Below, piece after piece: positions 13,707 through 24,158 of a stretch of DNA of 64,000 bases. Below the pieces are notes generated by a model. The model did no database searches. It saw only the letters and a list, made by a program, of their open reading frames with translations, and was not told where the DNA came from. The position numbers and the translations under genes were made by a program. Position 1 is the stretch's first letter; each line of letters starts with the position of its first letter. The DNA is from Halictus rubicundus (taxonomy: Eukaryota > Arthropoda > Insecta > Hymenoptera > Halictidae): NCBI RefSeq assembly GCF_050948215.1, contig NW_027489002.1, positions 62,001 through 126,000 on the forward strand, read 5' to 3'.

Positions 13707-16700
13707 AGGATAGAGGATAGGATAGGTAATTGGATAGGATAGAGGATAGGATAAGGTAGAGGATAGTATAGGATAGAGGATAGGATAGGATAGAGGATAG
13801 GATAGGAAAAAGGATAGGATAGGATAGGATAGAGGATAGGATAGGATAGAGGATAGGATAGGGTAGAGGATAGTATAGGATAGAGAATAGGATAGAATAG
13901 AGGATAGGATAGGATAAAGGATAGGATAGCATAGAGGATAGGATAGGATAGGATAGAGGATAGGATAGGATAGGATAGAGGATAGGATAGGATAGAGGAT
14001 AGGATAGGATAGAGGATAGGATAGGATAGAGGATAGGATAGAGGATAGGATAGAGGATAGGATAGGATAGAGGTTCGGATAGAGGATAGGATAGGATAGA
14101 GGATAGGATAGGATAGAGGATAGGATAGGATACAGGATAGGATAGGATAGAGGATAATATAGGATAGAGGATAGGATAGGATAGAGGATAGGATAGGATA
14201 GAGGATAGGATAGGATAGAGGATAGGATAGGATAGAGGATAGGATAGAGGATAGGATATAATAGAGGATAGGATAGAGGATAGGATAGGGGATAGGATAG
14301 GATAGAGGATAGGATAGGATAGAGGATAGGTTAGGATAGAGGATAGTATAGGATAGAGAATAGGATAGAATAGAGGATAGGATAGGATAAAGGATAGGAT
14401 AGCATAGAGGATAGGATAGGATAGGATAGAGGATAGGATAGGATAGGATAGAGGATAGGATAGGATAGAGGATAGGATAGGATAGAGGATAGGATAGGAC
14501 AGAGGATAGGATAGGATAGAGGATAGGATAGAGGATAGGATAGGATAGAGGTTCGGATAGAGGATAGGATAGGATAGAGGATAGGATAGGATAGAGGATA
14601 GGTTAGGATAGAGGATAGTATAGGATAGAGAATAGGATAGAATAGAGGATAGGATAGCATAAAGGATAGGATAGCATAGAGGATAGGATAGGATAGGATA
14701 GAGGATAGGATAGGATAGGATAGAGGATAGGATAGGATAGAGGATAGGATAGGATAGAGGATAGGATAGGACAGAGGATAGGATAGGATAGAGGATAGGA
14801 TAGAGGATAGGATAGGATAGAGGTTCGGATAGAGGATAGGATAGGATAGAGGATAGGATAGGATAGAGGATAGGATAGGATAGAGGATAGGATAGGATAG
14901 AGGATAGGATAGAGGATAGGATATAATAGAGGATAGGATAGAGGATAGGATAGGGGATAGGATAGGATAGAGGATAGGATAGGATAGAGGATAGGTTAGG
15001 ATAGAGGATAGTATAGGATAGAGAATAGGATAGAATAGAGGATAGGATAGGATAAAGGATAGGATAGCATAGAGGATAGGATAGGATAGGATAGAGGATA
15101 GGATAGGATAGGATAGAGGATAGGATAGGATAGAGGATAGGATAGGATAGAGGATAGGATAGGACAGAGGATAGGATAGGATAGAGGATAGGATAGAGGA
15201 TAGGATAGGATAGAGGTTCGGATAGAGGATAGGATAGGATAGAGGATAGGATAGGATAGAGGAAAGGATAGGATAGAGGATAGGATAGGTAATTGGATAG
15301 GATAGAGGATAGGATAAGGTAGAGGATAGTATAGGATAGAGGATAGGATAGGATAGAGGATAGGATAGGATAGAGGATCGGATAGAGGATAGGATAGGAT
15401 AGAGGATAGGATAGGATAGAGGAAAGCATAGGATAGATGATAGGATAGGTAATTGGATAGGATAGAGGATAGGATAAGGTAGAGGATAGTATAGGATAGA
15501 GGATAGGATAGGATAGAGGATAGGATAGGAAAAATAATAGGATAGAATAGGATAGAGGATAGGATAGGATAGAGGATAGGATAGGATAGAGGATAGAGTA
15601 GGATAGAGGATAGAGTAGGATAGAGGATAGGATAGGATAAAGGATAGGATAGCATAGAGGATAGGATAGGATAGGATAGAGGATAGGATAGGATAGGATA
15701 GAGGATAGGATAGGATAGAGGATAGGATAGGATAGAGGATAGGATAGGATAGAGGATAGGATAGAGGATAGGATAGGATAGAGGATCGGATAGAGGATAG
15801 GATAGGATAGAGGATAGGATAGGATAGAGGAAAGCATAGGATAGAGGATAGGATAGGTAATTGGATAGGATAGGTAATTGGATAGGATAGAGGATAGGAT
15901 AAGGTAGAGGATAGTATAGGATAGAGGATAGGATAGGATAGAGGATAGGATAGGAGAAAGGATAGGATAGGATAGGATAGAGGATAGGATAGGATAGAGG
16001 ATAGGATAGGGTAGAGGATAATATAGGATAGAGGATAGGATAGGATAGAGGATAGGATAGGATAGAGGATAGGATAGGATAGAGGATAGAGTAGGATAGA
16101 GGATAGAGTAGGATAGAGGATAGGATAGGATAGAGGATGGGATTGGATAGAGGAAAGTATAGGATAGGGGATAGGATAGGATAGAGGATAGGATAGGATA
16201 GAGGATAGGTTAGGATAGAGGATAGTATAGGATAGAGAATAGGATAGAATAGAGGATAGGATAGGATAAAGGATAGGATAGCATAGAGGATAGGATAGGA
16301 TAGGATAGAGGATAGGATAGGATAGGATAGAGGATAGGATAGGATAGAGGATAGGATAGGATAGAGGATAGGATAGGACAGAGGATAGGATAGGATAGAG
16401 GATAGGATAGAGGATAGGATAGGATAGAGGTTCGGATAGAGGATAGGATAGGATAGAGGATAGGATAGGATAGAGGAAAGGATAGGATAGAGGATAGGAT
16501 AGGTAATTGGATAGGATAGAGGATAGGATAAGGTAGAGGATAGTATAGGATAGAGGATAGGATAGGATAGAGGATAGGATAGGATAGAGGATAGGATAGG
16601 ATAAAGGATTAGATAGCATAGAGGATAGGATAGGATAGGATAGAGGATAGTATAGGATAGAGAATAGGATAGAATAGAGGATAGGATAGGATAAAGGATT

Positions 16701-18559
16701 AGATAGCATAGAGGATAGGATAGGATAGGATAGAGGATAGGATAGGATAGAGGATAGGATAGAGGATAGGATAGAGGATAGGATAGGATAGAGGTTCGGA
16801 TAGAGGATAGGATAGGATAGAGGATAGGATAGGATAGAGGAAAGGATAGGATAGAGGATAGGATAGGTAATTGGATAGGATAGAGGATAGGATAAGGTAG
16901 AGGATAGTATAGGATAGAGGATAGGATAGGATAGAGGATAGGATAGGATAGAGGATAGGATAGGAAAAAGGATAGGATAGGATAGGATAGAGGATAGGAT
17001 AGGATAGATGATAGGATAGGATACAGGATAGGATAGAATAGATGATAATATAGGATAGAGGATAGGATAGGATAGAGGATAGGATAGGATAGAGGATAGA
17101 GTAGGATAGAGGATAGAGTAGGATAGAGGATAGGATAGGATAGAGGATAGGATTGGATAGAGGAAAGTATAGGATAGAGGATAGGATAGGATAGAGGATA
17201 GGATAGGATAGAGGATAGGATAGGATAGAGAATAGTATAGGATAGAGAATAGGATAGAATAGAGGATAGGATAGGATAAAGGATTAGATAGCATAGAGGA
17301 TAGGATAGGATAGGATAGAGGATAGTATAGGATAGAGAATAGGATAGAATAGAGGATAGGATAGGATAAAGGATTAGATAGCATAGAGGATAGGATAGGA
17401 TAGAGGATAGGATAGAGGATAGGATAGAGGATAGGATAGGATAGAGGTTCGGATAGAGGATAGGATAGGATAGAGGATAGGATAGGATAGAGGAAAGGAT
17501 AGGATAGAGGATAGGATAGGTAATTGGATAGGATAGAGGATAGGATAAGGTAGAGGATAGTATAGGATAGAGGATAGGATAGGATAGAGGATAGGATAGG
17601 ATAGAGGATAGGATAGGATAGAGGATAGGATAGGAAAAAGGATAGGATAGGATAGGATAGAGGATAGGATAGGATAGATGATAGGATAGGATACAGGATA
17701 GGATAGAATAGATGATAATATAGGATAGACGATAGGATAGGATAGAGGATAGGATAGGATAGAGGATAGGATAGGATAGAGGATAGGATAGGATAGAGGA
17801 TAGGATAGGATAGAGGATAGGATAGAGGATAGGATAGGATAGAGGATCGGATAGAGGATAGGATAGGATAGAGGAAAGGATATAATAGAGGATAGGATAG
17901 GTAATTGGATAGGATAGAGGATAGGATAAGGGAGAGGATAGTATAGGATAGAGGATGGGATAGGATAGAGGATAGGATAGGATAAAGGATAGGATAGGAT
18001 AGAGGATAGGATAGGATAGAGGATAGGATAGGATACAGGATAGGATAGGATAGAGGATCGGATAGAGGATAGGATAGGATAGAGGATCGGATAGAGGATA
18101 GGATAGGATAGAGGATAGGATAGGATAGAGGATAGGATAGGATAGAGGATAGGATAGGATAGAGGATAGGATAGGATAGAGGATAGAGTAGGATAGAGGA
18201 TAGAGTAGGATAGAGGATAGGATAGGATAGAGGATAGGATAGGATAGAGGATAGGATAGGATAGAGGATAGGATAGAGGATAGGATATAATAGAGGATAG
18301 GATAGAGGATAGGTTAGACGATAGGATAGGATAGAGGATAGGATAGAGGATAGGATAGGATAGAGGATCGGATAGAGGATAGGATAGGATAGAGGAAAGG
18401 ATATAATAGAGGATAGGATAGGTAATTGGATAGGATAGAGGATAGGATAAGGTAGAGGATAGTATAGGATAGAGGATGGGATAGGATAGAGGATAGGATA
18501 GGATAAAGGATAGGATAGGATAGAGGATAGGATAGGATAGAGGATAGGATAGGATACAG

Positions 18560-21484
18560 GATAGGATAGAGGATCGGATAGAGGATCGGATAGAGGATAG
18601 GATAGGATAGAGGATAGGATAGGATAGAGGATAGAGTAGGATAGAGGATAGAGTAGGATAGAGGATAGGATAGGATAGAGGATAGGATTGTATAGAGGAA
18701 AGTATAGGATAGAGGATAGGATAGGGTAGAGGATAGGATATGATAGAGGATAGGATAGGATAGAGGATAGTATAGGATAGAGAATAGGATACAATAGAGG
18801 ATAGGATAGGATAAAGGATAGGATAGCATAGAGGATAGGATAGGATAGGATAGAGGATAGGATAGGATAGGATAGAGGATAGGATAGGATAGAGGATAGG
18901 ATAGAGGATAGGATAGGATAGAGTATCGGATAGAGGATAGGCTAGGATAGAGGATAGGATAGGATAGAGGAAAGGATAGGATAGAGGATAGGATAGGTAA
19001 TTGGATAGGATAGAAGATAGGATAAGGTATAGGATAGTATAGGATAGAGGATAGGATAGGATAGAGGATAGGATAGGATAGAGGATAGGATAGGATAGAG
19101 GATAGGATAGGATAGAGGATAGGATAGGATACAGGATAGGATAGGATAGAGGATAATATAGGATAGAGGATAGGATAGGATAGAGGATAGGATAGGATAG
19201 AGGATAGGATAGGATAGAGGATAGGATAGAGGATAGGATAGGATAGAGGATAGGATAGAGGATAGGATAGAGGATAGGATAGGATAGAGGATCTGATAGA
19301 GGATAGGATAGGATAGAGGAAAGGATATAATAGAGGATAGGATAGGTAATTGGATAGGATAGAGGATAGGATAAGGTAGAGGATAGTATAGGATAGAGGA
19401 TAGGATAGGATAGAGGATAGGATAGGATAGAGGATAGGATAGGAAAAAGGATAGGATAGGATAGAGGATAATATAGGATAGAGGATAGGATAGGATACAG
19501 GATAGGATAGGATAGAGGATAATATAGGATAGAGCATAGGATAGGATAGAGGATAGGATAGGATAGAGGATAGGATAGGATAGAGGATAGGATAGGATAG
19601 AGGATAGGATAGAGGATAGGATAGGATAGAGGATAGGATAGAGGATAGGATAGGATAGAGGATCGGATAGAGGATAGGATAGGATAGAGGAAAGGATATA
19701 ATAGAGGATAGGATAGGTAATTGGATAGGATAGAGGATAGGATAAGGTAGAGGATAGTATAGGATAGAGGATGGGATAGGATAGAGGATAGGATAGGATA
19801 AAGGATAGGATAGGATAGAGGATAGGATAGGATAGAGGATAGGATAGGATACAGGATAGGATAGAGGATCGGATAGAGGATAGGATAGGATAGAGGATCG
19901 GATAGAGGATAGGATAGGATAGAGGATAGGATAGGATAGAGGATAGGATAGGATAGAAGATAATATAGGATAGAGGATAGGATAGGATAGAGGATAGGAT
20001 AGGATAGAGGATAGGATAGGATAGAGGATAGTATAGGAGAGAGAATAGGATAGAATAGAGGATAGGATAGGATAAAGGATAGGATAGCATAGAGGATAGG
20101 ATAGGATAGGATAGAGGATAGGATAGGATAGAGGATAGGATAGGTAATTGGATAGGATAGAGGATAGGATAAGGTAGAGGATAGTATAGGATAGAGGATA
20201 GGATAGGATAGAGGATAGGATAGGATAGAGGATAGGATAGGAAAAAGGATAGGATAGGATAGGATAGAGGATAGGATAGGATAGAGGATAGGATAGGATA
20301 GAGGATAGGATAGGATAGAGGATAGGATAGGATAGAGGATAGGATAGGATAGAGGATAGGATAGGATACAGGATAGGATAGGATAGAGGATAATATAGGA
20401 TAGAGGATAGGATAGGATAGAGGATAGGATAGGATAGAGGATAGGATAGGATAGAGGATAGGACAGAGGATAGGATATAATAGAGGATAGGATAGAGGAT
20501 AGGATAGAGGATAGGATAGGATAGAGGATAGGATAGAGGATAGGATAGGATAGAGGATCGGATAGAGGATAGGATAGGATAGAGGAAAGGATATAATAGA
20601 GGATAGGATAGGTAATTGGATAGGATAGAGGATAGGATAAGGTAGAGGATAGTATAGGATAGAGGATGGGATAGGATAGAGGATAGGATAGGATAAAGGA
20701 TAGGATAGGATAGAGGATAGGATAGGATAGAGGATAGGATATGATACAGGATAGGATAGAGGATCGGATAGAGGATAGGATAGGATAGAGGATCGGATAG
20801 AGGATAGGATAGGATAGAGGATAGGATAGGATAGAGGATAGAGTAGGATAGAGGATAGAGTAGGATAGAGGATAGGATAGGATAGAGGATAGGATTGGAT
20901 AGAGGAAAGTATAGGATAGAGGATAGGATAGGATAGAGGATAGGATAGGATAGAGGATAGGATAGGATAGAGGAAAGCATAGGATAGAGGATAGGATAGG
21001 TAATTGGATAGGATAGAGGATAGGATAAGGTAGAGGATAGTATAGGATAGAGGATAGGATAGGATAGAGGATAGGATAGGAAAAAGGATAGGATAGGATA
21101 GGATAGAGGATAGGATAGGATAGAGGATAGGATAGGGTAGAGGATAATATAGGATAGAGGATAGGATAGGATAGAGGATAGGATAGGATAGAGGATAGGA
21201 GGATAGAGGATAGTATAGGATAGAGAATAGGATAGAATAGAGGATAGGATAGGATAAAGGATAGGATAGCATAGAGGATAGGATAGGATAGGATAGAGGA
21301 TAGGATAGGATAGGATAGAGGATAGGATAGGATAGAGGATAGGATAGGATAGAGGATAGGATAGGATAGAGGATAGGATAGAGGATAGGATAGGATAGAG
21401 GATCGGATAGAGGATAGGATAGGATAGAGGATAGGATAGGATAAAGGATAGGATAGGATAGAGGATAGGATAGGATAGAGGATA
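18560..21484. repeat. Satellite segment duplicated on both sides of the retrotransposon, left copy
   Basis: It carries a GGCTAGG variant (18940), GATCTG (19290), and GGAAAGGATATAATAG at 19318, 19689 and 20584. The right copy has GGCTAGG at 32589, GATCTG at 32922, and the same motif at 32950, 33321 and 34199. GATCTG and the first two motifs sit exactly 13632 bp apart. GGCTAGG and the third motif differ from that by 17 bp. Removing the 10711 bp of insert plus duplicated target leaves a local satellite period of about 2921 bp. Confidence 0.78.
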
Positions 21485-21500
21485 GGATAGGATACAGGAT
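21485..21500 (+). repeat. Target-site duplication, 5' copy
   Basis: The 16-mer GGATAGGATACAGGAT directly precedes the retrotransposon and recurs directly after its poly(A) at 32196-32211. It contains the less common GATACAGG variant, so the match is more than any two satellite units would give. The left edge is uncertain by one base, because the preceding A could also belong to the tail. Confidence 0.85.
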
Positions 21501-21618
21501 GAGAGCGAATCGAAATCTCACCGAGCTAACATCGTAAGAGAGCATAGAAACGCGAAAATTTCAACCGCACTCGCGAGTTTTACTTTAATTTATTCTTACT
21601 CGAAATAATAAGTATGAG

Positions 21619-21630
21619 TATATATAAAAG
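21619..21630 (+). promoter_or_regulatory. TATA-box-like sequence in the 5' repeat
   Basis: TATATATAAAAG lies about 118 bp inside the 5' repeat, with its identical counterpart at 30395-30406 in the 3' repeat. It could place a start site near 21650, but the insertion's 5' end lies upstream of that. It may therefore be only an AT-rich match. No initiator was confidently found. Confidence 0.25.
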
Positions 21631-22677
21631 TAAAAAGTGAGTGGAAAATTCAAAACCAAAAGGACTATAAAGCCAAAACGCGAATAAAGACGCGATTCAC
21701 GCGGAGTTCGGGTTAAAAACCCCTCAGGGGCGGATAAACTCCTAAGAGGAAAATAACTTGAAAGAAAATAGCAGATCATCAACTATAGAATCTCGAAAAA
21801 CCAAACGCGAACATCTGAAAAAGAAAAAGAAAAGATTAAACTCTTAAAATTAAATCGGGTACACTTACGTGAAAATAAGATACTTCCAGCAAAATCCGGG
21901 AAACGGGAGTGCCGAAAAACTGCATATACCTGAAAAGAAAGAAATAGAAAAAGACTAGAAGTTTTTAAAAATAGTAGAGATGTCAATTAAATTTTAAAAA
22001 TAAATAAATAATTAAAACCGGTGAAATAACAGTGTTAGAAAACGAACAATTACACTCGATAGATTAATACCAAGTGGACTATAAAGCAGTTTAGAATTTC
22101 CAAGTGTCAAGTGACGAGAGAGATAGAGAGAAAATACATAGAACAAGAGAGGATAGAGAACACCCGAAAGGCCAAGCCGAGAAGTTCACACAACGTGAGG
22201 GGTCGGTCGGACGGTGTTACCTAAAGTAAGGTAGGAACTAGAAGAGTTAAAACCGCAGAGGGATAACCAGTAGTAATTATACACCGGATATAAAGTCTTA
22301 GGAGAAAGAGATAGAACTCGGGTAAAATACAAAAATAGGCCGATCTCAATAAAATTTTAGGGCCGCCCATTTCGAAGGGTGGCGAGTCGAAGGGGGTCGG
22401 AAAGGAGAAGTTATTCTCCCCCCCCGAAAACTTTTTTGCTCTGCACCCACCCATTTCGGAGATATAGCGATTAGCAGGCTTATTTTACGGAAATTAGGGA
22501 AACGGACCAGACGAAAGTAAAGTGCTCGCCCGTACCGTTACAACGAGCCGCTGAACGCCGGAATCGGTGAAAGTTGAAAATTAGCGTGCATACCGGGTGA
22601 CCAAATAATTTCGGATCCTAAAAAATCTGAGTACGTGGGTCGACTCGTTAGGGGAATCTAAGGGGTGTCTGTGATCT

Positions 22678-22694
22678 GGGGAACATTGTTCCCC
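22678..22694 (+). other. Short perfect hairpin in the 5' repeat
   Basis: GGGGAAC-ATT-GTTCCCC is a 7-bp perfect stem, or 8 with the flanking T and A. It sits just upstream of the variable C tract and is also present in the 3' repeat. Within the element's RNA it could form a compact stem-loop. The role is unknown. Confidence 0.6.
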
Positions 22695-22715
22695 AAGGCA
22701 AAAAATTTGTCGAAA

Positions 22716-22735
22716 CCCCCCCCCCCCCCCCCCCC
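22716..22735 (+). repeat. C20 homopolymer
   Basis: An uninterrupted run of 20 C in the 5' repeat. The matching tract in the 3' repeat is 11 C (31492-31502). It is the largest difference between the two repeats and could be replication slippage or sequencing error. Confidence 0.9.
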
Positions 22736-22839
22736 TTTTCGAGATAACAACACGGACAAGGGGAAGGAGCTGATTCTCGAAAAAACTTTCAACGAGGCAA
22801 GTTACGCATTCAACGAGGGCTTTACAAACATATAAGAAT

Positions 22840-22872
22840 AAGTGGGGGTCAACTATCCAAAAACCCCCACTT
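22840..22872 (+). other. 10-bp perfect stem-loop in the 5' repeat
   Basis: AAGTGGGGGT (22840-22849) pairs perfectly with ACCCCCACTT (22863-22872) across a 13-base loop. The same structure is at 31607-31639 in the 3' repeat, about 560 bases before the poly(A). A stem at that place in the RNA 3' end could be recognised by ORF2 protein, but this is inference only. Confidence 0.6.
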
Positions 22873-23275
22873 CCCTCTTGCGAAATCCAGAAATTAGCAG
22901 AATTTTAGCATTTCTTAGCGTTTTTTCGTCACTTTCAGACGATTTTAGATAATTCGAAGCGATTTTAGAATTTTTCCCGTCGATCGCACGAGATTTCTTA
23001 AAAAATTCTTACAATTTTGCGAATTTCGTCAAATTTTCGTAGCTAGTAGGTAGAGAGAATATCGTAGCCGCTAAGTAGATTTCTGCGGACCTCGGCGATT
23101 CTGTGCGAATTTTAGATAAGATAGGTTAGGTTAATAGAAAAAATTAGAATTACAACTGTTTGTGTTGGTTTTTTTGGTTTTTGGTTAATAAGGTTTAGCT
23201 AGTAAATTTTTAGAGTTTAGGTTTTAGATTTGTAATCTTAGGGTTAATCTCGAGTTTAGTTACTTTAAGTGTTAG

Positions 23276-23287
23276 TATATATAAAAT
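23276..23287 (+). promoter_or_regulatory. TATA-box-like sequence near the end of the 5' repeat
   Basis: TATATATAAAAT lies about 880 bp upstream of the ORF1 start, and its twin is near 32045 in the 3' repeat. It could give an internal promoter for ORF1-ORF2. AT-rich context makes a chance match possible. Confidence 0.3.
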
Positions 23288-23407
23288 AGATTAAGTTTAA
23301 GCGAATCGATTAGATTAAATTAAATTAAGTACATGCGCGACCAGCGATAATAGATTTTTAACGATTTTGTAGAAATTGAAAAGTTAAATAGAGGCAAATA
23401 CCTTTAA

Positions 23408-23742
23408 CTCTCCGTGTTTTCCGACTTACTACCTTCCCCAACCTACAAATAATACAATTAAATGTAATAAAATAAAGAATAAAATACAATAGCTTAATAG
23501 AATTAAAAAACAAGAAACCAGTATTAGAAAGAAATAGTAGTAAAATCAAATTGCTTAGCCCTCTATTAGTAATAAAAAAGCGACAATTTGTCAGAAAAAT
23601 CACCCTTCAAAAGACAAGATAGTAGATAAAAGACAAGATAGTAGTAGTTATATAAAATAAATAAAATGTAGTAAGATTAATATACTAATAGCAGAAAAAT
23701 ATACTAATAGCAGAAAACTTTCGTAGTTAAAAGCTAAAATAT
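23408..23742 (+). other. Unique segment between the 5' repeat and the internal A tract
   Basis: 335 bp absent from the 3' copy, where the tail begins instead. It holds three overlapping AATAAA motifs at 23466-23483 and two small tandem duplications: AAAAGACAAGATAGTAG near 23610-23647 and ATATACTAATAGCAGAAAA near 23690-23717. With the A25 that follows, it looks like the natural 3' end of an upstream copy of the element. No coding region was recognised. Confidence 0.6.
23466..23483 (+). promoter_or_regulatory. Cluster of three AATAAA polyadenylation signals
   Basis: AATAAA begins at 23466, 23471 and 23478. The cluster lies 260 bp before the internal A25, farther than the usual 10-30 bases, so it need not be what produced that tract. 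Nothing comparable precedes the terminal A21 at 32175. Confidence 0.45.

Positions 23743-23767
<25 letters not shown>
23743..23767 (+). repeat. Internal A25 tract, possible fossil poly(A) tail
   Basis: 25 consecutive A inside the element, between the 5' repeat plus its 335 bp extension and the leader before ORF1. If it is an old poly(A) tail, everything upstream of it is the 3' end of a preceding copy, carried along in one read-through RNA. Confidence 0.55.
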
Positions 23768-23775
<8 letters not shown>

Positions 23776-24158
23776 CCTAATCAGGACAGAGAGAAACAGG
23801 GAAAAAGGCATTAAGGAAAGAGAGGAAAGGGAAAGGGTAGGTTAAAAAACGCTGGGAAAACGATAGGTACAGAAGGGGTGAGCCAGGGGGGGTTAAAGAT
23901 ACCGAACAGACGGAATCGTAACGGCCGACCCCGAGCGAAAGCGAGAGGACAAAGTAAGAGACAACCTAATACAATAACACGCACCGAGGACGAAACGACC
24001 GCCACCACGGACACCCACAAACAAAGACACATACAGCATTCACTTGACACATACGTTAGCACAAACAGACAATACGGTTTCAAATCAATACGATAGTAAA
24101 AGAACAATAGCATATCGAAAAGAAGACGAAAGAAAGAGAGAACAAAATAAGAAAGAAG
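23768..24158 (+). other. Leader (5' UTR) before ORF1
   Basis: 391 bp from the internal A tract to the ORF1 ATG. The last 50 bases are purine-rich (GA runs). Short open frames overlap it (about 70 codons, some without an ATG start), but none has recognisable features. The size is ordinary for the 5' UTR of an R1-clade element, which supports reading 23768 as the original 5' end of one unit. Confidence 0.5.

Larger units (their letters stand above)
1..21500. repeat. Satellite array, family A, left block
   Basis: Continuous tandem array of the 12-mer GGATAGGATAGA, read as a 5-mer (GGATA) plus a 7-mer (GGATAGA). Irregular use of extra 5-mers or 7-mers shifts the register. Recurrent variants mark family A: GGTAATTGG, GAGAATAGG, GGAAAAAGG, GCATAGAGG, paired GAGTAGG, GATCGG, GATACAGG and GGAAAGGATATAATAG. 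The variants recur in fixed order and spacing, so the array consists of larger duplicated segments rather than free-running 12-mers. The + strand is strongly purine-rich and has very little C. I see no gene in it. Whether it is centromeric, subtelomeric or telomeric cannot be told from this window. Confidence 0.97.
21502..23407 (+). repeat. 5' direct repeat of the retrotransposon (about 1.9 kb)
   Basis: Matches 30278-32176 along its full length. Differences seen are a C tract of 20 (22716-22735) against 11, and a T tract of 7 against 9 near 23170. The offset is 8776 bp before the C tract and 8769 bp at the end. The repeat starts one base after the target duplication and ends at the position where the second copy becomes poly(A). 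Its short ORFs (65-81 aa on the minus strand) have no recognisable features and are judged chance. Near-identity means either a very recent origin or copying of one repeat from the other during reverse transcription. Confidence 0.95.

Noticed and set aside
1..21500. CRISPR array
   Set aside because: The repeats are a 12-mer tandem satellite with no unique spacers and no cas genes, in a eukaryotic context.
21585..22454. Short minus-strand ORFs of 65-77 aa in the 5' repeat, repeated at 30361-31230
   Set aside because: They occur twice only because the direct repeat does. They have no recognisable domain and lie in non-coding element sequence.
23114..23140. Telomere-like GGTTAGGTTA inside the direct repeat
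   Set aside because: Only two units; too short to be more than chance in AT-rich sequence.
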